64,000 nt of DNA from Mycolicibacterium sp. CBMA 247 (lineage in GTDB: Bacteria > Actinomycetota > Actinomycetes > Mycobacteriales > Mycobacteriaceae): the NCBI RefSeq assembly GCF_009729095.1, contig NZ_VTGX01000001.1:1426001-1490000 (forward strand), in the 5' to 3' direction. The notes under the pieces are model-generated. The model saw nothing but the letters and a program-made list of their open reading frames with translations, searched no databases and was not told where the DNA came from. The position numbers were made by a program, and so were the translations under genes. This document shows positions 8,374 through 17,918 of the stretch, one piece after another; the stretch's first letter is position 1, and every line of letters begins with the position of its first letter.

Positions 8374-9300
8374 GTGGCCGGCATGAACGTGCGGACCGGC
8401 TTCGCCAAGTCATCCGCGGAACCCGGCGATGTCGACCTCTACTACGAGGACATGGGCGACCCGAACGATCCGGCGGTGCTGTTGATCATGGGCCTCGGTG
8501 CGCAAATGCTGTTGTGGCGCACCGGTTTCTGTGAGCGGCTCGTCAATCAGGGGTTGCGCGTCATCCGCTACGACAACCGCGACGTGGGCCTGTCCACCAA
8601 GTTGTCCGGTAAGCGGGTGGACTCCCCACTGACGCTGCGGATGGCCCGGTCGTTTCTCGGCCTGCGCAGCCCGTCGGTCTACACGCTCGAAGATGTGGCC
8701 GACGACGCCGCCGCGCTGCTCGATCATCTCAAGATCGACAACGCCCATATCGTCGGCGGCTCGATGGGCGGGATGATCGCCCAGGTGTTCGCGTCGCGGT
8801 ACGCGCAGCGCACCAGATCGCTGGCGGTGATCTTCTCCAGCAACAATCAGCCGCTGCTGCCGCCGCCCGGTATCAAGCAGTTGCTGTCGGTGATCACCGG
8901 CCCACCTGCCAATTCGTCGCGAGACGCCATCATCGACAACGCGGTTCGGATCAGCAGGATCAACGGCAGCCCCGCCTACCCCACTCCCGAGGAGGAGATC
9001 AGGGCCCAGGCCGCCGAACTGTACGACCGGGCCTATTACCCGGCCGGGATCGCCCGGCATTTCGATGCCATCCTGGGCAGCGGCAGCCTGCGCCACCACG
9101 ACAAACGGATCAGCGTCCCCACCGTCGTGATCCACGGACGCTCCGACCGGCTGATGCGCCCGCTCGGTGGACGTGCGGTGGCCCGTGCGATCGACGGCGC
9201 ACGCTTGGTGTTGATCGACGGGATGGGCCACGAGCTACCCGAACCGGTGTGGGACGAGATCGTCGGCGAGCTCAAGACGAACTTCGCCGATTCCGGCTAG
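8374..9300 (+). CDS. lipG: Alpha/beta-hydrolase, LipG-like esterase
   Basis: A 308-residue alpha/beta-hydrolase. The nucleophile elbow GGSMGG places the catalytic Ser at about residue 130, the acid is probably in HGRSDRLMRP, and the His is in DGMGHELPEPV. LLIMGLGAQMLLW forms the oxyanion region. The GTG start directly abuts the stop codon of the preceding ABC1 gene, and an ATG three codons on is an alternative. M. tuberculosis LipG (Rv0646c) has thioesterase and phospholipase activity; the position between Rv0647c and the mmaA genes is the same here, so the name is given by synteny and sequence. A hairpin terminator follows. Confidence 0.88.
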   Translation: MAGMNVRTGFAKSSAEPGDVDLYYEDMGDPNDPAVLLIMGLGAQMLLWRTGFCERLVNQGLRVIRYDNRDVGLSTKLSGKRVDSPLTLRMARSFLGLRSPSVYTLEDVADDAAALLDHLKIDNAHIVGGSMGGMIAQVFASRYAQRTRSLAVIFSSNNQPLLPPPGIKQLLSVITGPPANSSRDAIIDNAVRISRINGSPAYPTPEEEIRAQAAELYDRAYYPAGIARHFDAILGSGSLRHHDKRISVPTVVIHGRSDRLMRPLGGRAVARAIDGARLVLIDGMGHELPEPVWDEIVGELKTNFADSG

Positions 9301-9326
9301 TTTCTGCGTCCGCAACGTTAATTCTC

Positions 9327-9350
9327 CGAGCACCGCTTTGCCGGTGCTCG
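9327..9350 (+). terminator. Hairpin terminator after lipG
   Basis: CGAGCACCG-CTTTGC-CGGTGCTCG is a perfect 9-bp GC-rich stem with a 6-base loop, 27 bases after the lipG stop. No U-tract follows, which is usual for mycobacterial intrinsic terminators. Confidence 0.65.
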
Positions 9351-9471
9351 AAGGCTCGGTAGCTGGCCGAACCCCCTCTACAGTTTCTTGCAGCAGTCTG
9401 GGGGGGCGGCTAGGTCAAGACGTGGCGTAGCGCAGCTCTCTCCGGTCGGTCTCCGCCCGAGAGGTGCAGCT

Positions 9472-10344
9472 GTGGCCAAAAACCCGGCAAAACTCAAACC
9501 CCATTTCGACGACGTACAGGCCCATTACGACCTGTCCGACGATTTCTTCGCCCTGTTCCTGGATCCGACGAGGACCTACAGCTGCGCGTACTTCGAACGC
9601 GACGACATGACGCTGGAAGAAGCCCAGATCGCCAAGATCGACCTGGCGTTGGGCAAGCTAGATCTGCGACCCGGGATGACGCTGCTCGACGTGGGGTGCG
9701 GTTGGGGCGCGACGATGCGCCGGGCCGTCGACCATTACGACGTCAACGTGGTGGGACTGACGCTGAGCAGGAATCAGAAGTCCTACGTGGAGCAGGTACT
9801 GGCCGACTCGGACAGTCCGCGTTTCAAGCGGGTACTGCTGCAGGGGTGGGAGCAGTTCCACGAACCCATTGACCGGATCGTGTCGATCGGCGCCTTCGAG
9901 CACTTCGGCCACGACCGTTACGACGACTTCTTCGCGTTCGCCCACGACGCACTGCCCGACGACGGGATGATGTTGTTGCACTCCATCACCGGGCTGTTAC
10001 CGCAGCAGATGATCGACCGGGGTATGCCGTTGTCATTCGCGTTCGCGCGGTTCATCAAGTTCATGGTCACCGAGATCTTCCCGGGTGGGCGGCTGCCGTC
10101 GATCGAGATGGTCGAGGAGCACTCCGCGCGGGCATCGTTCACCCTGACTCGCAGACAGTCCCTGCAAACGCACTATGCGCGCACGCTCGACCTGTGGGCG
10201 GCCGCGCTGGAGTCCCACCATCAAGAAGCGGTGGCCATCCAGTCGCAGGAGGTCTACGACCGCTACCACCGCTACCTGACCGGATGTGCCGACGCCTTCC
10301 GCGTCGGCTACATCGACGTCAACCAGTTCACCCTCCTGAAGTAG
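9472..10344 (+). CDS. Cyclopropane mycolic acid synthase family methyltransferase (MmaA2/CmaA1-like)
   Basis: About 290 residues from a GTG at 9472. This start begins with the family's usual KPHFDDVQAHYDLSDDFFALFLDP; the frame is open further upstream but lacks similarity there. It has the SAM-binding LLDVGCGWGATMRRAV near residue 70, YSCAYFERDDMTLEEAQ, IVSIGAFEHFGHDRYDDFF and the C-terminus YIDVNQFTLLK. These features are closest to MmaA2 and CmaA1 of M. tuberculosis. The enzyme transfers methyl from S-adenosylmethionine to double bonds of meromycolic chains on AcpM, making cyclopropanes or methyl branches. It sits at the position of the mmaA cluster, after lipG. The exact modification cannot be assigned from sequence alone. 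Confidence 0.88.
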   Translation: MAKNPAKLKPHFDDVQAHYDLSDDFFALFLDPTRTYSCAYFERDDMTLEEAQIAKIDLALGKLDLRPGMTLLDVGCGWGATMRRAVDHYDVNVVGLTLSRNQKSYVEQVLADSDSPRFKRVLLQGWEQFHEPIDRIVSIGAFEHFGHDRYDDFFAFAHDALPDDGMMLLHSITGLLPQQMIDRGMPLSFAFARFIKFMVTEIFPGGRLPSIEMVEEHSARASFTLTRRQSLQTHYARTLDLWAAALESHHQEAVAIQSQEVYDRYHRYLTGCADAFRVGYIDVNQFTLLK

Positions 10345-10454
10345 GCCGTGTCGTTTTCCGCTTTGCCATACCGCCGCGGCATCTGGCGGGTTTCCGCTGG
10401 GCACCGATAACCCGAAGTACCGACCTGATACAGCGCCACGTTTGCCACGATTTC

Positions 10455-10472
10455 CCTTGACTGCAGTCAAGG
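10455..10472. promoter_or_regulatory. 18-bp perfect palindrome upstream of second methyltransferase gene
   Basis: CCTTGACTGCAGTCAAGG is an uninterrupted perfect palindrome, 68 bases before the ATG of the next gene. It contains TTGACT, but the only good -10 (TAAGCT at 10494-10499) is 31 bases away, too far for this to be a simple -35 box. A dimeric regulator site is therefore more likely. Confidence 0.45.
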
Positions 10473-10540
10473 CCTACCGGCACTGACCTGCGGTAAGCTG
10501 CCAACCGCGGGGAGAACTCAAGGCTTGGAGCTTTTCGAAT

Positions 10541-11401
10541 ATGTCCAAACTGACACCGAAGTATGAAGAACTGCAGTCGATCTACGACATTTCGAACGAA
10601 TTCTACGAACTATTCCTCGGCCCCACGATGGGCTACACCTGCGGGTATTTCGAACGCGAAGATATGACCGGCGACGAGGCCCAGATCGCCAAGTTCGATC
10701 TGGCGCTGGGCAAGCTGGGTCTTGAGCCGGGCATGACCCTGCTCGACATCGGCTGCGGCTGGGGCGGCGGCATGGCGCGGGCCATCGAAAAGTACGACGT
10801 CAACGTCATCGGCCTGACTCTGAGCGGCGAGCAGCGTGAATACGCGATCGACAAGCTCTCCAAGGTTCCCACCGAGCGCAACGTCGAGGTTCGGCTTCAG
10901 GGCTGGGAAGAGTTCAACGACAAAGTTGACCGCATCGTGTCGATCGGCGCATTCGAACATTTCGGATTCGAACGTTATCCCGCATTTTTCGAGATGGCCT
11001 ACAACGCACTGCCCGATGACGGCACCATGTTGCTGCACAACATCACGGGATTCGACCTTCGTCAGGGCCAGAAACTCGGCCTGCACATGACGTTCGAAGA
11101 CGCCCGGTTCGCCAGGTTCATCATGACCGAGATCTTCCCCGGCGGCCGGCTGCCCTCGGTGTCGATGGAGGAGGAGAAGGCGAAGGAAGCCGGCTTCAAC
11201 GTGGCCAGGGTGCAGGAGATCGGCCCGCACTACGTCCGGACGCTCAAGATCTGGGCGGACGCGCTCGAGGCTCACAAGGAAGAGGCCCTCGCGCTCCAGG
11301 GGCAGGTGGTCTACGACCGCTACGACAAGTACCTCAACGGCTGCCAGAAGTACTTCGCCTCGGGCCACATCAGCGTGCACCAGTTCACGCTGCAGAAGTA
11401 G
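10541..11401 (+). CDS. Cyclopropane mycolic acid synthase family methyltransferase (UmaA/MmaA1-like)
   Basis: A 286-residue paralog of the preceding gene, starting at ATG 10541. It has the SAM motif LLDIGCGWGGGMARAI near residue 67, MGYTCGYFEREDMTGDEAQIAKFDLALGK, the GAFEHFGFERY block and the C-terminus ISVHQFTLQK. The N-terminus (YEELQSIYDISNEFYELFLGPTMGYTC) resembles UmaA and MmaA1 more than the CmaA enzymes. It probably methylates meromycolate chains with S-adenosylmethionine in the cytoplasm, coupled to the FAS-II system whose had genes lie 5 kb downstream. It has its own 196-bp upstream region with an 18-bp palindrome, so it may be regulated apart from its neighbour. Confidence 0.87.
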   Translation: MSKLTPKYEELQSIYDISNEFYELFLGPTMGYTCGYFEREDMTGDEAQIAKFDLALGKLGLEPGMTLLDIGCGWGGGMARAIEKYDVNVIGLTLSGEQREYAIDKLSKVPTERNVEVRLQGWEEFNDKVDRIVSIGAFEHFGFERYPAFFEMAYNALPDDGTMLLHNITGFDLRQGQKLGLHMTFEDARFARFIMTEIFPGGRLPSVSMEEEKAKEAGFNVARVQEIGPHYVRTLKIWADALEAHKEEALALQGQVVYDRYDKYLNGCQKYFASGHISVHQFTLQK

Positions 11402-11464
11402 CCGCTGAAAATATCTTCCGCGGGGCCGTCGGATAGCGGCGGCGTCATTCGTCGGATGGGTAGA

Positions 11465-11487
11465 GAGTGGAACACAGGGTTCCACTC
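11465..11487. promoter_or_regulatory. Inverted repeat before the YCII gene
   Basis: GAGTGGAA-CACAGGG-TTCCACTC gives perfect 8-bp arms and a 7-base loop, ending 14 bases before the ATG of the YCII gene. It could be a transcription terminator of the methyltransferase gene, a regulator site, or a 5' leader hairpin close to the ribosome-binding site CCGGGAG. Confidence 0.45.
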
Positions 11488-11501
11488 GCTGACACCGGGA
11501 G

Positions 11502-12203
11502 ATGACGATGTTCTACTTCGCACTACTTATCAGCCAGGACGTGGAACTCGCGCCCGAGCAGCGGGCCGAGGGCATGGCCGCCTTCCAGGCGTTTCATGCC
11601 CAGGCCAAGTCAGCGATACGGGCGGGTGACGCGCTGGACAAGGCTGCCGTCGCCACCCTCATCACCGGTGGTCCGGACAGCCCCGTGATCACCGACGGAC
11701 CGTTCGCCGAGGGCGCCGAGGTGGCCTGCGGCTACTACGTGTTCGAGGCTGACAATCTGGATGAGGCGCTGACCTTGGCCCGTGGCATCCCGGTCGCCCA
11801 GTTCGGTGCGGTCGAGGTATGGCCCATGGTCAGCTGGAATCCGCCGTCGGAGTCGCTGGGCGCCGACTGGCTGGCCCTACTGCTGGAACCCGCGGAAAAC
11901 GTCACCATCCCCGATTCCGAGGAATGGGAACGCGGAGTGCGCGCTCATGGTGAATTCCACCATGCGGCAGGTAACCACATTCTGTCCGGGGCGCCCTTGC
12001 ATCCGCCGTCAACCGCGACGACCGTGCGGGTCCGCAACGGCGAGGCGGTCCTGACCGACGGGCCCTACGTCGAGGGGGCCGAGGTGGCCAACGGCTATTA
12101 CGTGCTGCGGGCCGCGGATCACGAGGAGGCCGTGAAGCTGGCATCGATGATCCCGGCCTCGGCGGTGCAGCTGCGCCAGTTGGCCGGGGTTTCCGGCCTG
12201 TAG
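11502..12203 (+). CDS. Tandem YCII/DGPF-domain protein, partner of ECF42 sigma factor
   Basis: A 233-residue protein made of two YCII-related domains in tandem. Each has a DGPF-type motif: TDGPFAEGAEVACGYYVFEADNLDEAL in the first half, and TDGPYVEGAEVANGYYVLRAADHEEAVKLA in the second. This is an internal duplication, since the usual protein has a single copy of about 120 residues. DGPF/YCII genes are the conserved partners of group ECF42 sigma factors and are usually targets of the sigma factor; their enzymatic role is unknown. The sigma gene begins 3 bases after this stop codon. Confidence 0.85.
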   Translation: MTMFYFALLISQDVELAPEQRAEGMAAFQAFHAQAKSAIRAGDALDKAAVATLITGGPDSPVITDGPFAEGAEVACGYYVFEADNLDEALTLARGIPVAQFGAVEVWPMVSWNPPSESLGADWLALLLEPAENVTIPDSEEWERGVRAHGEFHHAAGNHILSGAPLHPPSTATTVRVRNGEAVLTDGPYVEGAEVANGYYVLRAADHEEAVKLASMIPASAVQLRQLAGVSGL

Positions 12204-12206
12204 TCA

Positions 12207-13433
12207 ATGACCCAGCTGGACGGCGTCTTTCGGCGTGAGTGGGGACCGGTGGTCGCCACGATCGCGCGATGGTCGGGTGACCTCACGGTGGCCGAGGACG
12301 CCGTCCAGGAGGCCTGCGCGCAAGCCGTGCGGGTATGGCCGTCCGATGGTGTGCCTGACAATCCCGGCGCGTGGTTGACCACGGTGGCCCGCAACCGGGC
12401 GCTGGACCGGCTGCGGCGTGAAACCGTACGCCCGGGAAAGGAATTCGCTGCCGTGTACGAGCAGGTGAACACATCGGGCGGCGACGGTGCCGAGCTGCAG
12501 CCGGTGCGCGATGACGAGCTGCGGATGATGTTCACCTGCGCTCATCCCGCGCTGGACCGCACCTCGCAGCTGGCCCTGACCCTGCGGCTGATCTCCGGGC
12601 TCACCGTCGCCGAGATCGCCCGCGCCCTGCTGCAGTCCGAGGCCGCGGTGGGTCAGCGAATCACTCGGGCCAAGAACAAGATTCGTAAGGCCAACATCCC
12701 TTTGCGGGTGCCGCCACCCGAGCTTCTGGGTGAGCGCACACCACACATACTCAGTTGCGTGTACTCGGTGTTCACCGAGGGCTACTGGTCGACGGGCGGG
12801 CCGTCGGTCATCCGCGACGAGCTCTGCGATGAAGGGGTACGACTCGCCGGCGAATTGTGCGCGCTGATGCCCGACAACCGTGACGCGCATGCACTCGCGG
12901 CGCTTGTGCTGCTGCATGATTCACGCCGCCGGACCCGGGTCGACGAGGGCGGTGCGTTGATACCGCTTGACGAGCAGGACCGCCGTCATTGGGATCGTGG
13001 CCGGATCGCAAGGGGCCTGGAGCAATTGCGATTGGCGGAGGGCGCTCCCGGCACCTATCTTCCGCAAGCGGTGATCGCGGCGCTGCACGCGACCACGCCC
13101 TCCTGGCAGCAGACTGACTGGGCCACCATTTGTCTGGCCTACGACCGGTTGGTGGAGATGACGGACTCCCCGGTCGTGCGCGCGAATCGTGCACTGGCCG
13201 TTGGCTTTCGCGATGGGTTCGAAGCCGGACTTGCCGCGCTCGACGAGGTGGCCGATGATCCGCGGCTGGCCCGGACGAATGCGGTGCCGACCATCCGGGC
13301 GGACCTGCTGCGCCGGGCCGGACGGACCACCGAGGCCCTGCAGTGGTACCGGATGGCACTCGAGAGCGACGCTGCCTCCGAGCCCGCCCGGGCCTTTCTC
13401 AACCGGCGGATCACTGAACTCAGCGCGGGCTGA
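12207..13433 (+). CDS. ECF42-type RNA polymerase sigma factor with long C-terminal extension
   Basis: A 408-residue extracytoplasmic-function sigma factor. Region 2 is at residues 10-75 (DLTVAEDAVQEACAQAVRVWP...NPGAWLTTVARNRALDRLRR) and region 4 at about 105-165 (LRLISGLTVAEIARALLQSEAAVGQRITRAKNKIR). About 240 further residues then form a helical, TPR-like extension with WYRMALE repeats near the end. This layout and the DGPF/YCII neighbour define group ECF42, whose C-terminal extension replaces an anti-sigma factor in control. No anti-sigma gene is adjacent, in agreement. It recognises its own promoters; the stimulus is unknown. Confidence 0.9.
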   Translation: MTQLDGVFRREWGPVVATIARWSGDLTVAEDAVQEACAQAVRVWPSDGVPDNPGAWLTTVARNRALDRLRRETVRPGKEFAAVYEQVNTSGGDGAELQPVRDDELRMMFTCAHPALDRTSQLALTLRLISGLTVAEIARALLQSEAAVGQRITRAKNKIRKANIPLRVPPPELLGERTPHILSCVYSVFTEGYWSTGGPSVIRDELCDEGVRLAGELCALMPDNRDAHALAALVLLHDSRRRTRVDEGGALIPLDEQDRRHWDRGRIARGLEQLRLAEGAPGTYLPQAVIAALHATTPSWQQTDWATICLAYDRLVEMTDSPVVRANRALAVGFRDGFEAGLAALDEVADDPRLARTNAVPTIRADLLRRAGRTTEALQWYRMALESDAASEPARAFLNRRITELSAG

Positions 13434-13454
13434 CTCGGCGAGCAGTCCCCTCGG

Positions 13455-13512
13455 CGAGCAGACGTAAAAGTGCCCCAAATCCATAGATTTGGGGCACTTT
13501 TACGTCTGCTCG
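13455..13512. terminator. Bidirectional terminator with 27-bp perfect stem
   Basis: A 27-base arm at 13455-13481, beginning CGAGCAGACGTAAAAGTG, pairs perfectly with 13486-13512 around a CATA loop. It lies between the ends of the convergent sigma factor and rplA genes. The symmetric A/T-containing core gives a T-rich run on both strands, so it can stop transcription from either side. A 12-base stretch of the stem side (CTCGGCGAGCAG) is also repeated at 13434-13445. Confidence 0.85.
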
Positions 13513-13522
13513 CGCAGGAAAA

Positions 13523-14230
13523 CTACGCCTCGGTGAAGTTCCGGGTCACCGACGGGTCAACCGGGATACCCGGGCCCGTGGTGGTCGAGACGGTCACCTT
13601 CTTGACGTAACGGCCCTTCGAGGACGACGGCTTGGCACGCAGCACCTCGTCGAGGGCAGCGCCGTAGTTCTCGGCCAGCTTGGCGTCGTCGAAGGACGCC
13701 TTGCCGATGATGAAGTGCAGGTTGGCCTGCTTGTCGACGCGGAAGTTGATCTTGCCGCCCTTGATGTCGGCCACAGCCTTCGTGACATCGGGGGTGACGG
13801 TTCCGGTCTTGGGGTTCGGCATCAGCCCGCGCGGGCCCAGCACGCGAGCGATCCGGCCGACCTTGGCCATCTGATCCGGGGTGGCAATCGCGGCGTCGAA
13901 GTCCAGGAAACCGCCCTGGATCTTTTCGATCAGGTCGTCGCTGCCGACCACGTCAGCGCCGGCGGCCAGCGCCTGCTCGGCCTTCTCACCGACGGCGAAC
14001 ACTGCGACGCGCACGGTCTTACCGGTGCCGTGCGGCAGGTTGACGGTGCCGCGCACCATCTGGTCAGCCTTACGCGGGTCGACACCGAGGCGGATGGCGA
14101 CCTCGACAGTGGCGTCCTGCTTCTTGGAGGAGGTCTCCTTGGCCAGCTTCGCGGCCTCAAGCGGCGTGTAGAGCTTGTCCTTGTCGACCTTCTCTACGGC
14201 TTCGCGGTATGCCTTGCTGTTCTTGCTCAT
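13523..14230 (-). CDS. rplA: 50S ribosomal protein L1
   Basis: A 235-residue L1. Family blocks visible are [59 protein letters not shown] and the C-terminal [26 protein letters not shown]1 binds 23S rRNA at the mobile L1 stalk and helps release deacylated tRNA. In many bacteria it also represses its own rplK-rplA mRNA. Here rplK lies 111 bases upstream on the same strand, preceded by nusG and secE, the usual order. The gene ends just before the strong bidirectional hairpin. Confidence 0.97.
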   Translation of the reverse strand: MSKNSKAYREAVEKVDKDKLYTPLEAAKLAKETSSKKQDATVEVAIRLGVDPRKADQMVRGTVNLPHGTGKTVRVAVFAVGEKAEQALAAGADVVGSDDLIEKIQGGFLDFDAAIATPDQMAKVGRIARVLGPRGLMPNPKTGTVTPDVTKAVADIKGGKINFRVDKQANLHFIIGKASFDDAKLAENYGAALDEVLRAKPSSSKGRYVKKVTVSTTTGPGIPVDPSVTRNFTEA

Positions 14231-14341
14231 TGTGAATCCAATCGTGTGTTGGAGTCGTGGTCCTGCGGGCCGATGCCAGCCCTGCCACGCTTTCCAGTTC
14301 GGTCGACTACTCGACTTCTGCTGTCGGGTCGATCCGCTTCG

Positions 14342-14773
14342 CTACTCGACCGTGATGCCCATGGAGCGAGCGGTACCGGCGATGATCTTCGACGCGGCGT
14401 CGATGTCGTTGGCGTTGAGATCGTCCTTCTTGGTTGCAGCGATCTCGCGCACCTGGTCCCAGGTCACCTTGGCGACCTTGGTCTTGTGCGGCTCGCCCGA
14501 GCCCTTCGGCACACCGGCGGCCTTGAGCAGCAGCCGGGCGGCGGGCGGGGTCTTCAGTGCGAAAGTGAAGGTGCGGTCCTCGTAGACGGTGATCTCCACG
14601 GGGATGACGTTCCCGCGCTGCGACTCGGTCGCGGCGTTGTACGCCTTGCAGAACTCCATGATGTTGACGCCGTGCTGGCCAAGTGCAGGACCGACCGGCG
14701 GGGCGGGGTTGGCCTGCCCGGCCTGGATCTGCAGCTTGATGAGCCCGGCGACCTTCTTCTTCTTCGGGGCCAT
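14342..14773 (-). CDS. rplK: 50S ribosomal protein L11
   Basis: A 143-residue L11 with the typical [36 protein letters not shown]-terminal block that forms the factor-binding surface, and the C-terminal rRNA-binding domain ([19 protein letters not shown]...[10 protein letters not shown]). L11 and 23S rRNA make the GTPase-associated centre, target of thiostrepton, and L11 is needed for stringent RelA activation in many bacteria. The N-terminal [10 protein letters not shown] is usual for actinobacterial L11. It lies between nusG and rplA in the conserved order. Confidence 0.97.
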   Translation of the reverse strand: MAPKKKKVAGLIKLQIQAGQANPAPPVGPALGQHGVNIMEFCKAYNAATESQRGNVIPVEITVYEDRTFTFALKTPPAARLLLKAAGVPKGSGEPHKTKVAKVTWDQVREIAATKKDDLNANDIDAASKIIAGTARSMGITVE

Positions 14774-14843
14774 GCTTCTGGTGTTCCTTTACTTGCTCAT
14801 CCAAAGGCGCGTTAGCGCCCGTTGTTACTAGCCGCTGTGGCGA

Positions 14844-15695
<852 letters not shown>

Positions 15696-15707
15696 TCAAA
15701 TCTCAGA

Positions 15708-16172
15708 TCAGGTGCCGAACACCAGCGACACCAGTCGCGCCAGGCCGAGGTCGGCACCGGAGATCAGCGCGACCATGAACGCCAGGAAGACCAGCACCAC
15801 GGTGGTGTAGCTGACCATCTGCTTGCGGTTCGGCCAAATCACCTTGCGGAGCTCGGCAACGACCTGCCGCAGGTAGTTGATGACGAACATGATCGGATTG
15901 CGCGACGGCCCGGTCTTCTTCTTGGCCTTCGCGGTCTTCTTCTTGGCCTTGCCGGAGTCGGCCTTGGCATCGTCGCTCGACGCGTCGCCTTCGGCGGCCT
16001 CGTCGATGTCGGTCTCATCGACCGCGCCGCGACGGGTCCGCTTGCCGGTCGGGCGCAGCGGCCGGGTCACCACCGCGGTCTGACCGTGGGTGGTGTCCGT
16101 TGCCCCGGTGTCGGTGCCACCGTCGGTTCCAGTGTCGTCTGCGGAGCCGGCACCTTCGCGCTCGTCGCTCAC
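15708..16172 (-). CDS. secE: Preprotein translocase subunit SecE
   Basis: A 154-residue SecE. The first about 90 residues are a hydrophilic, charged extension common in mycobacteria (lysine-rich [14 protein letters not shown] near the end). The conserved SecE core follows: [42 protein letters not shown], an amphipathic helix and one membrane-spanning helix. SecE clamps SecY in the plasma-membrane protein-conducting channel. It is the first gene of the secE-nusG-rplK-rplA series and lies 69 bases downstream of tRNA-Trp. Confidence 0.95.
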   Translation of the reverse strand: MSDEREGAGSADDTGTDGGTDTGATDTTHGQTAVVTRPLRPTGKRTRRGAVDETDIDEAAEGDASSDDAKADSGKAKKKTAKAKKKTGPSRNPIMFVINYLRQVVAELRKVIWPNRKQMVSYTTVVLVFLAFMVALISGADLGLARLVSLVFGT

Positions 16173-16241
16173 CGCATGCCTTTCGTCCTGGTTTGTGTGG
16201 TCACTTACCAGTGTCCACGCTTTGTCGAGTATTTACTTGAG

Positions 16242-16314
<73 letters not shown>

Positions 16315-16492
16315 CTGTCGGTGACATGCTGGCGCTTTCGTCACCGTATTGCGCCGGGGCTCACACAATTCGCGCGCTCCCCGATCGCTCGATGATCAAG
16401 CCGACGGATAGCGCGCTGAAATGGGAAAAACCCCGAGCGCCGAGTGTACCCCGGCGTGGGTGCCATCTACTAATCGCGCCGGCTGACTACCG

Positions 16493-17002
16493 TCACTCCC
16501 CGGCGGCTTTCCGCACGACCTTGCCGGTTTCCGGATCCCACTTCACCTGGATGGAATCGTCGGCATCATGGCCCATCATCGTGGTGATGGCCTCCAGGAC
16601 GACCTCACCGTCGTCGTCGGTGCAGACGTTGTGGGTGACGACGATGTCGGCGCCGAAGCGCTCCTCGACCGAGGTGATCTTCATGACGGCGTGCAGCTGA
16701 TCGCCTGCCTTGAGCGGCTTGCGGTACACGAACTTCTGGTCCACCTGGACGATCTGCTTGGTTTCCATGCCGATGTCGACATTCTGGAAGAAGTGTTCCT
16801 GCACCAGCAGCGCCAAGGTGGAGGCGAAGGTCAGCGGTGCGACCAGGGTGTCGTGGCCGAGTTCGGCGGCGGCCGCCTCGTCGTGGCTGGCCGGATCCAT
16901 GGCCTTGACGGCCTTGGCGTACTGACGGATCTGCTCGCGGCCAATCAGGAACGGGTGCGGGTACTTCCAGACCATTCCCCGGATGTCAGCCTTGAGTGCC
17001 AT
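16493..17002 (-). CDS. hadC: (3R)-hydroxyacyl-ACP dehydratase subunit HadC
   Basis: A 169-residue protein with a MaoC-like hotdog N-terminal fold (YPHPFLIGREQIRQYAKAVKAMDPASHD; LVAPLTFASTLALLVQEHFF). HadC is a non-catalytic partner that forms the HadBC heterodimer, which dehydrates 3-hydroxyacyl-AcpM in the late, long-chain rounds of FAS-II elongation of meromycolic acids. It is encoded 13 bases after hadB on the same strand. Paralogy with HadA is visible along the whole length, including the shared IVVTHN/IIVTKN segment. Confidence 0.93.
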   Translation of the reverse strand: MALKADIRGMVWKYPHPFLIGREQIRQYAKAVKAMDPASHDEAAAAELGHDTLVAPLTFASTLALLVQEHFFQNVDIGMETKQIVQVDQKFVYRKPLKAGDQLHAVMKITSVEERFGADIVVTHNVCTDDDGEVVLEAITTMMGHDADDSIQVKWDPETGKVVRKAAGE

Positions 17003-17015
17003 GGCCTAGATCTCC

Positions 17016-17444
17016 TTACGCCAGTTTTGCGGTCGCGACGGCCCGCCCGAAAATCTTCTTTCCGCCTGCGGTCGCCGAGATGGCGAGGGTGACCAGTTTC
17101 TGCTCGGGATCGACAGACTTGACCCGTCCGTTGAAGATGATCTCAGCTCCGACCCCGTCATTGGGGACCGGCACCACGGCGGTGAACCGCACGTTGTACT
17201 CGGTGACCGCGGCCGGGTCGCCGACCCACGCGGTGACGTAGCCGCCGCCGAGGCCCATCGTCAGCATGCCGTGGGCGATCGCAGTGTCGAGGCCGACCTG
17301 CTTGGCGATCTCGTCGTCCCAGTGGATCGGGTTGAGGTCACCGGAAACGCCGGCGTAGTTGACCAGATCCCCACGGGTCAGCGGGATCACCCGCTCCGGG
17401 AGCGTGTCACCGACCTTCACCGAACTGAACTCGCGAAGCGCCAT
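17016..17444 (-). CDS. hadB: (3R)-hydroxyacyl-ACP dehydratase catalytic subunit HadB
   Basis: A 142-residue MaoC-like hotdog protein. It carries the hydratase-2 catalytic motif with Asp and His in YAGVSGDLNPIHWDDEIAKQVG near residue 36, followed by IAHGMLTMGLGGGYV. HadB is the catalytic subunit shared by the HadAB and HadBC dehydratases of mycolic-acid FAS-II. The start overlaps the hadA stop (TGATG), so translation is probably coupled. This complex is the target of thiacetazone and isoxyl in pathogenic mycobacteria. Confidence 0.95.
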   Translation of the reverse strand: MALREFSSVKVGDTLPERVIPLTRGDLVNYAGVSGDLNPIHWDDEIAKQVGLDTAIAHGMLTMGLGGGYVTAWVGDPAAVTEYNVRFTAVVPVPNDGVGAEIIFNGRVKSVDPEQKLVTLAISATAGGKKIFGRAVATAKLA

Positions 17445-17908
17445 CAGTTAAAACCCTCTTCTCCGTCACCAGCACGCCCGGCCAGGGTCGTGTAGCTCTC
17501 CTGGACCACATCACCCTTGTCGTCGGTGATGATGTTCTTGGTCACGATGATGTCAGTGCCGTGCGCCTTGCGAACGGAATGCACATACACGTCGCAATAA
17601 AGACGGTCACCGGCCCTGATCGGCTTGAGGAACTTCAGCTCCTGATCGACCTGGACGATCTGAGCGTCCTGGATGCCGATGTTGGCGTGTTCGAAGAACG
17701 CCCACTGCGCCTGGTAACCGAAGATGCAGATGAAGGTCAGCGGCGCCGGCAGCCGGTCGTGCCCGATCTCGGCCGCGGCGGCCTCGTCGTGGAAGAACGC
17801 ATCGTCGTTCTTGACCGCGATCGCATGCTCGCGAATCTTCTCGCGTCCGACCTCGTAATGCTCAGGATGCCGATAGTGCATCCCGACGATGTTTGACGAC
17901 AGAGCCAC
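17444..17908 (-). CDS. hadA: (3R)-hydroxyacyl-ACP dehydratase subunit HadA
   Basis: A 154-residue partner of HadB, starting at a GTG at 17908. It has a MaoC-like N-terminal segment (YEVGREKIREHAIAVKNDDAFFHDEAAAAEIGHDRLPAPLTF) like HadC and lacks the Asp/His catalytic motif. HadAB dehydrates shorter 3-hydroxyacyl-AcpM intermediates in FAS-II. Cys61 of M. tuberculosis HadA is the thiacetazone/isoxyl adduct site; here the corresponding stretch PAPLTFICIFGYQAQWAF contains a Cys. It is first of the hadABC genes and lies 10 bases after rpmG. Confidence 0.94.
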   Translation of the reverse strand: MALSSNIVGMHYRHPEHYEVGREKIREHAIAVKNDDAFFHDEAAAAEIGHDRLPAPLTFICIFGYQAQWAFFEHANIGIQDAQIVQVDQELKFLKPIRAGDRLYCDVYVHSVRKAHGTDIIVTKNIITDDKGDVVQESYTTLAGRAGDGEEGFN

Positions 17909-17918
17909 GAGCGTCTGG

